A stretch of 47,526 bases of DNA from an uncultured Porphyromonas sp. (GCA_900546675.1 URDQ01000005.1:1-47526); one strand, 5' to 3'. Numbered from the stretch's first letter, positions 24,579-33,071 are shown. Made by a program: numbers and translations. Notes: generated from the letters alone by a model not told the origin.

Positions 24579-25832
24579 GTGACAAGGGTCTTACACCTCA
24601 GCACTTATGGGGCTAATAGCGGTGCTGGCGTTGCATCCCTGCGACTGCTAGAGGCTGAGCGGAGCTACGGCTTAGACGCTGAGTTACTGCTCATGGCTCC
24701 CAGCTCGGAGCCCCTAGCAGGTGTACACGCCCTTGGCAACGATCGGAGGCTTTACCGAGTTTGGCAATGTAAGCTCTGGAGCGAGCGAGCCTTCGTTGCC
24801 CTGCTCAACGGCTTCAACCGTGAGCAAACTTTCAAAACCTCTCTAGGCCGACTCGGCATCTCTATGCCCACCCTGCGTCCTTACCTCGCAAAGGTAGATC
24901 TCGTCCATCTGCACTGGACGCAGCACGCCTTCCTCTCGCTCCGCACCCTCGAGGAGCTCTGCAAGCTCGGTCTACCTATCGTCATCACGCTCCATGACTA
25001 CTGGTGGGCGCAAGGCATCGAGCAGATGGAGACTAAACCTGGCGAACTGTCAGCACCCTTGCGCCGACTAGACCGACAAGTTCGGCAGCGCAAAGCCGAG
25101 CTAATGGCGCACTACCCTATTCATTGGGTCACCGTCTCCAGTAGCCTTGCCAATGAAGTGTCACGCTCCTCCATCGTGCCACGACTAGACCTCAGCACCA
25201 TCGGCAATGTACTCTCCGCCCAATACTATCAGCAGGCGCAGATGCGGGAGACAAATGCCACCAACGAGCAAGCACTTTATCAGATTCTCTTTGTAGCGAC
25301 ACGTGTGGACGATCCGATCAAAGGGTGGAGCTACCTCACCGCTGCTATGCAACAATTAGCCGAGCTGGCGGGCGAGCAGAGAGCGCAAATGCAGCTCACA
25401 CTAGTTGGCACCCTATCCGACCGCACACTCCTTAAGCAGATCCCCATCCCCGTACGGCATCTAGGCAGCATCTCCGATGCGGAGCGACTACGCTCCCTTT
25501 ACTCAGAGAGCTCCGTCCTCATCTCGACTAGTGAACGCGAAAGCTTTGGACAGACACTCCTAGAGGCTCTTGCCTGTGGTACGCCCGTCATTGCTAGAGA
25601 CTCGGGAGGCCCCGCTGATATAGTCACCGATGGAGTCAATGGCACCCTCGTGGCACACGACACACCGCAAGAGATGGCGACCGCTCTTTGGCAGCACTTC
25701 ACAGGAGCTACAGAGTACCAGTCCGAAGCGTGCCGAGCCTCCGCCCAGCACTTTGCCCCCACCGCCATTGCCCAGCAGTACGCCCAGCTTTACGACCAAT
25801 TAATCGATGACACCCAGCGAGCAACCCGATGA
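24579..25832 (+). CDS. Glycosyltransferase family 4
   Basis: This 417-residue GT-B enzyme begins VTRVLHLSTYGANSGAGVASLRLL from a GTG start only two bases after the msrAB stop. It has the N-terminal acceptor half with DLVHLHWTQHAF and LHDYWWAQGI, and the C-terminal donor half with the family signature SERESFGQTLLEALACGTPV followed by GGPADIV. GT4 enzymes move sugars from nucleotide donors into surface glycans; the sugar is not predictable. It overlaps the next glycosyltransferase gene by four bases (ATGA), so the two are likely coupled. Confidence 0.9.
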   Translation: MTRVLHLSTYGANSGAGVASLRLLEAERSYGLDAELLLMAPSSEPLAGVHALGNDRRLYRVWQCKLWSERAFVALLNGFNREQTFKTSLGRLGISMPTLRPYLAKVDLVHLHWTQHAFLSLRTLEELCKLGLPIVITLHDYWWAQGIEQMETKPGELSAPLRRLDRQVRQRKAELMAHYPIHWVTVSSSLANEVSRSSIVPRLDLSTIGNVLSAQYYQQAQMRETNATNEQALYQILFVATRVDDPIKGWSYLTAAMQQLAELAGEQRAQMQLTLVGTLSDRTLLKQIPIPVRHLGSISDAERLRSLYSESSVLISTSERESFGQTLLEALACGTPVIARDSGGPADIVTDGVNGTLVAHDTPQEMATALWQHFTGATEYQSEACRASAQHFAPTAIAQQYAQLYDQLIDDTQRATR

Positions 25833-26557
25833 CTACCACACCCCTACTGACCATCATCACCATCTGCTACAATGCGGAGGCAACCATCGCACCCACCTTG
25901 CGCAGCCTTGCCGAGCAGAGCGACCAAAGCTTCGAGTACCTCGTCATCGATGGTGCATCTCAAGATAGTACGCTCTCGCTCGTCCAAACGCTTTACCCTC
26001 GTGCTACCATTTACTCTGAGCCCGATTATGGACTCTACGATGCGATGAATAAAGGGTTGCGCCACGCCACTGGTACCTACATTTGGTATCTCAATGCGGG
26101 CGATACGCTACGCACGCCCGACACGGTTCGTACCGTTTGCACTGCCCTCGAAACGCATCAGCCTGACCTCCTCTATGGCGACACGATGATTGTAGATGGT
26201 GCTTACCAAGACCTTCACCCTCGTAGGTTACGCCCACCGCATCAGTTGACGCAGCGCTCCTTTGCCAATGGCATGCTCATCTGCCACCAAGCCTTCATAC
26301 CACGACGCTCACTCGCACCACTCTATGACCTGCGCTATCGCTACTCGGCAGACTACGACTGGTGCATCAAGATCATAGATGCCATCCAGAGCCAGTACCG
26401 CATCGACGACTATCTCGTCAACTACCTCAACGAAGGGGTCACCACACGCAACCATCGTGCCTCACTCCTCGAGCGACTCGGCATCATGGCTCGTCGGTAC
26501 GGCTGGCCGACCGCCATAGCTCGGCACGCCAGCTTCCTCTTCCGTCGTCAGCGATAA
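25829..26557 (+). CDS. Glycosyltransferase family 2
   Basis: This 242-residue GT-A enzyme starts MTTTPLLTIITICYNAEATI and contains the typical YLVIDGASQDST (about 36-47), EPDYGLYDAMNKGLRHATG (about 70-88) and the metal-binding WYLNAGDT (about 92-99). This subgroup is common in O-antigen or capsule loci. Its start overlaps the preceding GT4 stop, so the two may build adjacent linkages of one glycan. The acceptor and donor are unknown. Confidence 0.9.
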   Translation: MTTTPLLTIITICYNAEATIAPTLRSLAEQSDQSFEYLVIDGASQDSTLSLVQTLYPRATIYSEPDYGLYDAMNKGLRHATGTYIWYLNAGDTLRTPDTVRTVCTALETHQPDLLYGDTMIVDGAYQDLHPRRLRPPHQLTQRSFANGMLICHQAFIPRRSLAPLYDLRYRYSADYDWCIKIIDAIQSQYRIDDYLVNYLNEGVTTRNHRASLLERLGIMARRYGWPTAIARHASFLFRRQR

Positions 26558-26699
26558 TAGTGGCTTCGTAGTTCGTTACGACCCTCTCATAGCAAGCAAT
26601 TCGTAGTTTAGTGGTTGAGACACTATACAATAGGTTACGTATAGCGATTAGTACGAGCTACCGACCCAAACATCATCGATAATGACAATCTCCACGGAA

Positions 26700-26850
26700 G
26701 AATTTCCAAATCTCCACGTGAGGATTGAAAAATGCCCACGTAGGAACGAAATGAAACTTCGGAGGAATCAAATGAAACTTCGGAGGAAATGTTTCTCGCC
26801 TACGTGGAGAATGTTTGATCTCCACGTAGAGAGTCTGAAATCTTCACGTG
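26700..26850. repeat. Second copy of the YACGTR/GAAACTTCGGAGG mosaic
   Basis: CTCCACGTGAG, CCCACGTAGG, CCTACGTGGAG, CTCCACGTAGAG and TTCACGTGTAG occur in close order, interrupted by two copies of ATGAAACTTCGGAGGAA (from 26751 and 26772). More than 30 bases here are identical to a stretch inside 10760-10795, showing both loci share ancestry. Confidence 0.7.
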
Positions 26851-26958
26851 TAGATCTTGGGTTATGGCTCCTGAACATAGCCACTTGCTCAAAGTCGGGG
26901 GGCGATATATGCTCCGCTATGAGAGTTATTTAGCTGGTATCAAGGCGCTATCGATCAC

Positions 26959-27006
26959 AAAAAAAACAAGTGGCGACGAAAGTCTTAGACCTTCGTCGCC
27001 ACTTGT
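26959..27006 (-). terminator. Strong intrinsic terminator after rprY
   Basis: ACAAGTGGCGACGAA (26966-26980) and TTCGTCGCCACTTGT (26992-27006) form a perfect 15-bp stem with an 11-base loop. Read on the minus strand it is followed by a run of eight T, so it ends the rprY transcript. The plus-strand tail is only TTTATG, so it may also work weakly for the GT genes. Confidence 0.9.
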
Positions 27007-27019
27007 TTATGAGTTCTTT

Positions 27020-27055
27020 ACCTCTATTTATGAGGTGACCTCTATTTTATGAGGT
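27020..27055. repeat. Two tandem small hairpins
   Basis: ACCTCTATTTATGAGGT (27020-27036) is followed after one base by ACCTCTATTTTATGAGGT (27038-27055). Each has ACCTC/GAGGT arms; they differ by one T. They lie just after the rprY stop, before its terminator. Confidence 0.6.
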
Positions 27056-27057
27056 GC

Positions 27058-27789
27058 TTAGACTCGCTTAATCTGTTCTTTGGGGATCTCTCTCATCGGT
27101 GTGACGAGACGATAACCCTTGCCGTGTACGTTCTTGATCTCTAGCGAGGGATCTGCCTTGAGGATCTTACGGAGCTTGGTCACATAGACGTCCATGCTAC
27201 GTGCGTTGAAGTAGTTCGCATCGGCCCAGATAGTCTTCAGAGCATAGTCTCTCTCGAGAGTCTCGTTAGCAAAAACGCAGAAGAGCGTCAGTAGCTCGTT
27301 CTCCTTAGTAGTCAGTGTGAGTACCTTGCCATCTTCAGTCGTAAGGGTCTGCTTCTTCGTGTCGAATAGCAGCTTGCCTAGCTGATAGAACTGCTGCTCC
27401 TCATGCTCCTCACCGATGATGCGTCGCATAATTGCAGAGATACGCGCCTCGAGCTCTTGCATACTAAAGGGCTTCGTAATATAGTCGTCTGCCCCAAGCT
27501 TGAAGCCACGTAGTACATCCTTCTTTTGATCCTTTGCGGTGACAAATATGATAGGGATGTTGGGGTTAGCATTGCGTATCTGCTTAGCTAGCTCGAATCC
27601 GTCCATCTTAGGCATCATAACATCGATAAGGCAGAGTGCATACTCTTCCTTACCAAAGACCTCTAGTCCCGTCTCGCCATCTGTAAAGAGGTCTACCTCA
27701 TAGTTTTTTGCTATGAGGTACTCTTGAAGCATCAAGCCTAAGCTCTCATCGTCTTCGCAAAGGAATACTCTAATCTCTTTGTTGTTCAT
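27058..27789 (-). CDS. rprY: OmpR-family response regulator RprY
   Basis: This 243-residue regulator has a receiver domain (about 6-120) with acidic pocket CEDDE, phospho-acceptor Asp56 in LCLIDVMMPKMDG, the Thr/Lys pair in FVTAKDQ and GADDYITKPF, and a C-terminal winged helix (about 145-235) ending HGKGYRLVTP. RprY homologues in Bacteroides and Porphyromonas bind DNA and respond to envelope or oxidative stress. It follows the rprX sensor kinase by 68 bases and ends at a strong terminator. Confidence 0.93.
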   Translation of the reverse strand: MNNKEIRVFLCEDDESLGLMLQEYLIAKNYEVDLFTDGETGLEVFGKEEYALCLIDVMMPKMDGFELAKQIRNANPNIPIIFVTAKDQKKDVLRGFKLGADDYITKPFSMQELEARISAIMRRIIGEEHEEQQFYQLGKLLFDTKKQTLTTEDGKVLTLTTKENELLTLFCVFANETLERDYALKTIWADANYFNARSMDVYVTKLRKILKADPSLEIKNVHGKGYRLVTPMREIPKEQIKRV

Positions 27790-27857
27790 AGCTGTTATTT
27801 AATTTATTGTGAATTGTCTAGTTTGTTATTAGTTAGATGTTCTTGAATAAGAAACGT

Positions 27858-29447
27858 TTACTTCACCTTGTCGTTTATTTTAACTTTACCCTGTACTAGG
27901 AATGGGATACGGAGTGACATCTTCGTGCCGTCACCGAGCTTACTAAAGACTTTGACCTCTCCTCCCATCCCTTGGATAGCTCGCTGTACGTAGGCTAGGC
28001 CGAGACCAAAGCCCTTGACATCATGGCGGTCACCCGTATGGACGCGATAGAACTGATCGAAGATATGCGCCCTATCCTGACGAGATATGCCGATACCATT
28101 ATCTTGTATATCTATGATCAGGTAGGTATCATCGTTTCGTGTAGAGAGCGTAATGATCGGAGGTATATCCTCCTTGCGATACTTCAGACTATTATCTATC
28201 ACATTAGATATAACGTTTTGGAAGGCGATTTTATCACACAAGACCCTGTAGTGCTCAGCTTCTAGAGCTAGCACGAGCTCTCCACGAGCTTCTGTGAGCT
28301 TCATAGCGTAGGCACTGCTCAGATCTCTAATCTCCTCGTGAGCATCTAGCTCTATAGGGTAGGTCTTGAGTACACCACGCTCCATAGTGGATGACTGCAA
28401 GACCTGATCTACTAGTAGTGTGAGTCGATCTACCTCTTTAAGCATCGTCTGAGTGATGCGCTTGCGTCTCTCTTCCGACTCCTCTACAGAGGGATCTTCG
28501 AGCATCTCACAAGCTAGTCGTATGGAGCTCACGGGTGTCTTGAGCTCATGTGTCATATTGCTTACAAAGTCTTTACGCTCTCTGAGGTAGTGTTGCTGCC
28601 GTACGAGGATCACAATAGCCAGTACGCTAAGCATCACAATCACCAGCAGCGTAGCAGCTGAGGGTAGCGTATAGATTAGATTGCCCATATGATGGCTATG
28701 ATCAGGAAAAATCAACTCAATATAAGGCAATTGGAACTCGTCCTGTATGTCTAGATAGGAGTTTGATCGGACGAAAAGGTTTCTCCGTAATACTAGAGGA
28801 GCCTTTCGTGAAGGGTCGTAAGTGTCAGGAACTGTCGTATAGATAGACTGTCCCCTACGATCATAGAGCGTAAAGACAAATCTCTCCGTAATCCCTACCT
28901 GCGCTAACTCACGCACTAGTGCTTTCTGCAAAAAGTCTACATTGACCCTCTGTCTGAGAGGCTCGTCATTGCGCTTAAGTATGGTGTGCAGAACCGCCTC
29001 GTCGAGGAGGCTACGATGATAGAAGTAAGTATTGAGTAGCTTGTTCTGCAAAGCTCTTGTATGCTCTTTGCCTTGTTTATTCATACGAGCTTCTGCCCAT
29101 GGGGGGCAAGTGGCTCGCTCAGCGTTGCCATACCCATTCCACACTTCACTACCATCAGACATATAGCTTGCTGAGAGAGTTCTAGACATCTCCCCACTAG
29201 CCTGCATAGAGTCTTGCAGACCAAATTTCTGCACATCGTCTTGTGTGAGTACCGAACGGAGCTGACGCTCTACCTCATCTTGCTCCAGCGAGCGAGACAC
29301 TTCGTCTAGTGCTCTCTGAGCCAAAGTCACAAAGTAGTCATTGTACAGCTCCGTGACATACTTAAAGTTTCTCAATTGCAACAGTATGGATACTGTAGCA
29401 ATAGTCACTAGCAAGATGATTATAGTCCAAATAGTTCGCTTTCCCAC
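27858..29447 (-). CDS. rprX: Sensor histidine kinase RprX
   Basis: This 529-residue membrane kinase has a first span (about 6-24), a periplasmic sensor of about 235 residues with no domain I recognise, a second span (about 259-283), then a HisKA domain with the phospho-acceptor MTHELKTPVSS (His300) and a HATPase domain with N box NVIDNSLKY, G1 DNGIGIS and G2 GFGLGLAYV. It should phosphorylate RprY, encoded directly downstream. It lies 41 bases after the CobC-like gene and may be co-transcribed from gltX. Confidence 0.93.
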   Translation of the reverse strand: MGKRTIWTIIILLVTIATVSILLQLRNFKYVTELYNDYFVTLAQRALDEVSRSLEQDEVERQLRSVLTQDDVQKFGLQDSMQASGEMSRTLSASYMSDGSEVWNGYGNAERATCPPWAEARMNKQGKEHTRALQNKLLNTYFYHRSLLDEAVLHTILKRNDEPLRQRVNVDFLQKALVRELAQVGITERFVFTLYDRRGQSIYTTVPDTYDPSRKAPLVLRRNLFVRSNSYLDIQDEFQLPYIELIFPDHSHHMGNLIYTLPSAATLLVIVMLSVLAIVILVRQQHYLRERKDFVSNMTHELKTPVSSIRLACEMLEDPSVEESEERRKRITQTMLKEVDRLTLLVDQVLQSSTMERGVLKTYPIELDAHEEIRDLSSAYAMKLTEARGELVLALEAEHYRVLCDKIAFQNVISNVIDNSLKYRKEDIPPIITLSTRNDDTYLIIDIQDNGIGISRQDRAHIFDQFYRVHTGDRHDVKGFGLGLAYVQRAIQGMGGEVKVFSKLGDGTKMSLRIPFLVQGKVKINDKVK

Positions 29448-29488
29448 GTTAGTAACCTTCTTTTCGTACGCAAGTAGGAGATCCTTGA

Positions 29489-30064
29489 TTAGAGCTTGAT
29501 TTGCTCTATATGTATGAGTTCATCTAGATTGATCGTCGTCACGCTACCATAGGGTAGGATCTGTGCGAAAGCCTCTTGTAGCGTGATGCGCCCCGCCATA
29601 GCTCTTACAGCGTTGATGACACCTCCATGGGAGAAGAGGAGTACACGCTGAGCACCTGATGTATAGAGCTCATCAAGTAGGTCTGCGACACGTCGTGCTA
29701 AGTCCCGTAGCGACTCACCACGAGGAGCTGGCTGATCGATAAAGTACTCAAAGAAGGCTGAGACCTCTTGCTCCTTCTCGAGGATGCTGTCCCAATGCTT
29801 ACCTTCCCAATCGCCAAAATTCATCTCTTTCAGACGATCGTCTACCTCTATATGGGTACCTTGAGGTACGCAGTGCTGAGCCAGCTTGAGCGCACGAGAC
29901 AGTGGACTAGAGAGGATGCGGTCATATAGAGATGGATCTATCTGAGCATCTACACGAGGCGCCTCTTCGTCAAATGTATCTGCCAGTGGTATATCTGTAT
30001 TGCCATAACATATGACCTGCCACTCAGGTGACACTGCGGTATGTCTGACCAATGTTATCTGCAT
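29489..30064 (-). CDS. Histidine phosphatase family protein, CobC-like
   Basis: This 191-residue protein begins MQITLVRHTAVSP, with the phospho-accepting His8 in the RHT variant of the RHG motif common in alpha-ribazole phosphatases (CobC). Other landmarks are SSPLSRALKLAQ (about 52-63), LKEMNFGDWEGK (about 80-91) and the second catalytic His in LLFSHGGVI (about 142-150). CobC removes a phosphate in cobalamin assembly, but the family is broad and no cob genes are near, so the substrate is uncertain. Confidence 0.8.
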   Translation of the reverse strand: MQITLVRHTAVSPEWQVICYGNTDIPLADTFDEEAPRVDAQIDPSLYDRILSSPLSRALKLAQHCVPQGTHIEVDDRLKEMNFGDWEGKHWDSILEKEQEVSAFFEYFIDQPAPRGESLRDLARRVADLLDELYTSGAQRVLLFSHGGVINAVRAMAGRITLQEAFAQILPYGSVTTINLDELIHIEQIKL

Positions 30065-30105
30065 CCTTTCATTCCTTTTTCTATCTATTCATATCCAGCG
30101 CAATA

Positions 30106-30133
30106 TGATAGGTGATGGACTCACCACCTATCA
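30106..30133 (-). terminator. Hairpin spanning the stop codon of the S4 gene
   Basis: TGATAGGTG (30106-30114) pairs exactly with CACCTATCA (30125-30133), with a 10-base loop that contains the stop codon of the S4 protein (30121-30123). No T-run follows on the minus strand, so it may be an mRNA-stabilising or attenuating structure and not a full terminator. Confidence 0.5.
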
Positions 30134-30582
30134 TCATTGTTAAAGTCTTTGCCTCGGTTGTCACGTCGCCGACCATAAGCATCTCCTCCCTTAGCTTTGT
30201 AAGGTTTATTGCCCTTGGAGTGTCCCTTGTACTCTCTAGGCTCGTCACCATATCGGTCAGACCTCATTCTCTTAGGTCCCGCCTTGGCAGGACGATTGGA
30301 GCGTCCTCCGCCTCGTGGGGCATATGCTCTATCAGCGTCCCTATCCTCTCGCTCATCCTGCTGAGCCTCTAGGTAGTGCTTCATCGAGAGTGCTTCACGC
30401 AAGATATCATTGACAGGGAGCTCCTCACCGTCTAGTGTTACGATATCATCTTCCACCACAATATCCGTTAGCTCAGCTCGCTCACCATTGAGCGTGACAC
30501 GCCCAGCGATGATGTACTTCTCTACTTCACGGCGCGATCCGATACCAGCATCGCTCAGAAGCTTGTTGATACGCAAACTCAT
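30121..30582 (-). CDS. Stand-alone S4 RNA-binding protein with basic Arg/Gly tail
   Basis: This 153-residue protein begins MSLRINKLLSDAGIGSRREV and continues to GRVTLNGERAEL, the S4 domain (about 1-65) found at the N-terminus of RsuA/RluB pseudouridine synthases. The catalytic synthase domain that normally follows is absent; residues 80-153 are instead a low-complexity tail rich in Arg, Gly, Lys and Asp (RGGGRSNRPAKAGPKR, KGHSKGNKPYKAKGG). It is intact, with no sign of a frameshift into a lost domain in the short gap before the next gene. It likely binds rRNA or another RNA. It lies 53 bases after gltX. Confidence 0.8.
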   Translation of the reverse strand: MSLRINKLLSDAGIGSRREVEKYIIAGRVTLNGERAELTDIVVEDDIVTLDGEELPVNDILREALSMKHYLEAQQDEREDRDADRAYAPRGGGRSNRPAKAGPKRMRSDRYGDEPREYKGHSKGNKPYKAKGGDAYGRRRDNRGKDFNNDDRW

Positions 30583-30635
30583 GATTCAGTCGTTATGTAT
30601 AAAGTTTAGTTCATTGATTACTTCAATCTATGTAG

Positions 30636-32168
30636 CTATAGCTTGATCTCCTCTATAGCGTGCTGCATACGTCGTATGCTCTCGGGTATGCCCAGCAGGT
30701 ATATGATCTCATGGATCCGTGCTCCACGAGGTGCTCCCACGAGCGCCATACGTATACCATTCATCACTTTACCCATAGGTAGCTCATCACCATTGATCTT
30801 GTCGTAGAGTGCTTGCTCGATCGTGTCTAGCGATGCCTCACTCGGGAGTCCCTCAAGGAGCGTGATGATCTGCTGTAAGTAGCTAGGGGTCTCCGCCTTC
30901 CAGTGCTTCTTGAGACCCTTAGCATCGTACTCAGTAGGAGCTACGAAGAAGTAAAGTACCTCGGGGAGTAAGTCGGGTAGTAGTTGAGCCTTATCGCGGA
31001 TTGTCAAGAGTACGTCTCGTAGCTGTTCGTCTGAAGGATTCACACCACACTCGCTGAGAGCTGGGCGTACATAGACCATAAGACGCTCTACGGGGACAAT
31101 CTGTATATACTGATGATTAAACCATTTGGCCTTTTCGAAATCGAAACGTGCACCGCTCTTGCTACAACGATCTAGCGAAAAAGCGGAGATAAGCTCGGTC
31201 GAGATAGGCTCTTGGGGGTCGGCAAAAAGCTCTTGGTCAGTACCTGGATTCCACCCTAAGAGTGCTAAGAAGTTGCTCACAGCCTCTGGCAGATAACCCT
31301 GCTCACGGTAACCCATAGATATAGAGCCATCCTCGGGATTGCGCCACTCTAGCGGGAAGACTGGGAAGCCCAGCTTATCTCCATCACGCTTGCTCAGCTT
31401 ACCACTACCCTGAGGTTTCAAGAGGAGCGATAGGTGTGCAAACTGTGGCATCGAGTCTTTCCAACCGAATGCCTCATAGAGCAAAACATGTAGCGGTGCG
31501 CTAGGTAGCCACTCCTCACCACGGATCACATGCGTGATCTGCATCAAGTGATCATCTACGATATTGGCTAGATGGTAGGTAGGCAGGTCGTCTGCACTTT
31601 TGTAGAGTACTTTATCGTCTAGCTGCGTAGAGCTGATGACCACCTTGCCACGGATCAAGTCATCAACCTCAACCTCTCGGTCAGGGTCTACCTTAAAGCG
31701 CACTACATACTCCTCGCCAGACTCCAGCAGGCGAGTCACCTCCTCACTAGATAGCGAGAGGCTATTGCGCATCTTAGAGCGGGTAGAGGCGTCATAGCTG
31801 AAGTTTGGCATCTCCTGCCGCGCTTGCTCTAGCTCCTCTACGGTATCAAAGGCGTAGTACGCTGCACCACGCTCTATGAGCTGCTGCACATACTCCCGAT
31901 AGATATCCCGTCTTTCACTCTGACGATAAGGACCGTAAGGCTGATTATCACTACCGATGCCCTCATCGATCTCTATCCCTAGCCACTGTAGTGACTCGAT
32001 GATATAATCTTCAGCTCCAGGCACAAAGCGCTTGCTGTCCGTATCCTCTATACGTAGCACCATAGTGCCACTATGATGACGTGCGAAGAGATAATTAAAG
32101 AGTGCCGTCCGCACCCCTCCTATGTGTAGAGGACCCGTGGGACTAGGCGCAAATCTAACTCGAACCAT
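30636..32168 (-). CDS. gltX: Glutamyl-tRNA synthetase
   Basis: GltX charges tRNA-Glu with glutamate. The 510 residues include the HIGH-type motif FAPSPTGPLHIGGVRTALFN (about 6-25), the KMSKS-type motif GKLSKRDG (about 255-262), and the class-Ic anticodon-binding C-terminal domain. Length fits the family. It is divergent from the tsaC-like gene and heads the minus-strand run to rprY; a TAnnTTTG box lies about 120 bases upstream. Confidence 0.97.
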   Translation of the reverse strand: MVRVRFAPSPTGPLHIGGVRTALFNYLFARHHSGTMVLRIEDTDSKRFVPGAEDYIIESLQWLGIEIDEGIGSDNQPYGPYRQSERRDIYREYVQQLIERGAAYYAFDTVEELEQARQEMPNFSYDASTRSKMRNSLSLSSEEVTRLLESGEEYVVRFKVDPDREVEVDDLIRGKVVISSTQLDDKVLYKSADDLPTYHLANIVDDHLMQITHVIRGEEWLPSAPLHVLLYEAFGWKDSMPQFAHLSLLLKPQGSGKLSKRDGDKLGFPVFPLEWRNPEDGSISMGYREQGYLPEAVSNFLALLGWNPGTDQELFADPQEPISTELISAFSLDRCSKSGARFDFEKAKWFNHQYIQIVPVERLMVYVRPALSECGVNPSDEQLRDVLLTIRDKAQLLPDLLPEVLYFFVAPTEYDAKGLKKHWKAETPSYLQQIITLLEGLPSEASLDTIEQALYDKINGDELPMGKVMNGIRMALVGAPRGARIHEIIYLLGIPESIRRMQHAIEEIKL

Positions 32169-32287
32169 TACTGTTACTATTTATACCTTTACTATTGTCT
32201 GCTGCTTATTCAGCCCTTTAGTTTGTTTTTACTTAGTAGCACGTTAGCCTAGAAAGCTCTATGTGCCGATTCTTTATAAACGTGCCA

Positions 32288-32295
32288 CAAAGATA
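32288..32295 (-). promoter_or_regulatory. Putative -7 box for gltX
   Basis: The minus strand reads TATCTTTG, a perfect TAnnTTTG match, 119 bases upstream of the gltX start. No TTG at good spacing was found. Confidence 0.5.
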
Positions 32296-32334
32296 GTAAA
32301 AAGTGAGGTCTTATTCTACAGAATCAGCCTATAC

Positions 32335-32353
32335 AGCAGGGCTGACGCATTAT
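32335..32353 (-). repeat. Inverted copy of the 21856-21874 motif
   Basis: AGCAGGGCTGACGCATTAT is the exact reverse complement of the motif upstream of serB. It lies in the divergent gltX/tsaC intergenic region. Confidence 0.65.
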
Positions 32354-32423
32354 AAATTAAAAGCTGGAATAGAGTTGTAATGCTTCTGTCTCGCTTTCTC
32401 TAGCGGTATCCCGTCTGATTTCG

Positions 32424-32431
32424 TACCTTTG
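32424..32431 (+). promoter_or_regulatory. Putative -7 box for the tsaC-like gene
   Basis: TACCTTTG matches TAnnTTTG. A transcript starting a few bases downstream would have a leader of about 46 bases to ATG 32484. Confidence 0.5.
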
Positions 32432-32483
32432 CGCTAGAAGTCTCCGCAATGTCGTGGAGGCATTTACCTCTCTAGATAGCTTT

Positions 32484-33071
32484 ATGAATCAAGTAGCTCC
32501 TTCTCCTGAGACTCTAGCAGCAGTGCGTGAGGCGGTCAATGTATTACAGCGTGGTGGTATCATCCTCTACCCTACTGACACAATCTGGGGCTTGGGATGC
32601 GATGCAACCAATGAAGAGGCGGTGGATCGTCTCTCAGCGCTTAAGGGTCGCCCCACAGGCAAGCCGATGCTGATGCTGGTCGATAGCGACGTGCGAATAC
32701 AGTCGTATGTGCGTACGGTACCATCGATGGCATACCAATTGATTGATGTAGCAGTGCGTCCGCTCACCATTATCTACCCCGAGGGGCGCAATGTGGCTCC
32801 ACAACTACTAGCGGACGATGGCTCGATCGGGATACGCATTGCAAGCGATACACTCTGTCAGGAGATCTGTCGTATGCTACGCCGACCACTCGTCTCCACC
32901 TCTGCCAATTTGGCAGGAACCAGTTCGCCACACAACTATTCGGAGATTGATCCAGCACTGATTAAGCTGGTCGACTATGTGGTCCCGCTACGCCAAGAGG
33001 AGCATATCGACGGCAAGCCCTCAGACATTATCAAGCTGGGGCTCAATAATGAGGTGCAGGTCATTCGCTAA
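32484..33071 (+). CDS. Threonylcarbamoyl-AMP synthase (Sua5/YciO/YrdC family)
   Basis: This 195-residue protein makes threonylcarbamoyl-AMP for the t6A37 modification of ANN-decoding tRNAs, if it is the TsaC-type member; the related YciO group cannot be excluded. It has ILYPTDTIWGLGCDAT (about 27-42), LKGRPTGKPMLMLV (about 55-68) and the family STSANLAGTSSPHN (about 143-156). I prefer ATG 32484; a GTG at 32454 would add ten residues. It begins a long plus-strand run. Confidence 0.88.
   Translation: MNQVAPSPETLAAVREAVNVLQRGGIILYPTDTIWGLGCDATNEEAVDRLSALKGRPTGKPMLMLVDSDVRIQSYVRTVPSMAYQLIDVAVRPLTIIYPEGRNVAPQLLADDGSIGIRIASDTLCQEICRMLRRPLVSTSANLAGTSSPHNYSEIDPALIKLVDYVVPLRQEEHIDGKPSDIIKLGLNNEVQVIR

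Larger units (their letters stand above)
26558..27057. other. Intergenic region between convergent GT2 and rprY
   Basis: No gene is supported; short frames at 26682-26933 and 26864-27052 run through repeats. It contains the palindromic repeat mosaic (26700-26850), the strong rprY terminator (26959-27006) and two small tandem hairpins (27020-27055). A segment near 26620-26640 has a tRNA-like ring to it but no cloverleaf. Confidence 0.7.
32169..32483. other. Divergent promoter region between gltX and the tsaC-like gene
   Basis: No gene is supported. It contains a minus-strand -7 box at 32288-32295, the inverted copy of a 19-base repeat at 32335-32353 and a plus-strand -7 box at 32424-32431. 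A GTG at 32454 could extend the tsaC-like frame leftward. Confidence 0.65.

Noticed and set aside
26600..26660. tRNA-like sequence (GTAGTTTAGTGGTTGAGAC)
   Set aside because: It resembles a D-arm, but I could not form an acceptor stem, anticodon arm and T arm around it.
26682..27052. Short plus-strand frames of 83 and 62 codons
   Set aside because: They are read through the palindromic repeat mosaic and the rprY terminator and encode only translated repeats.
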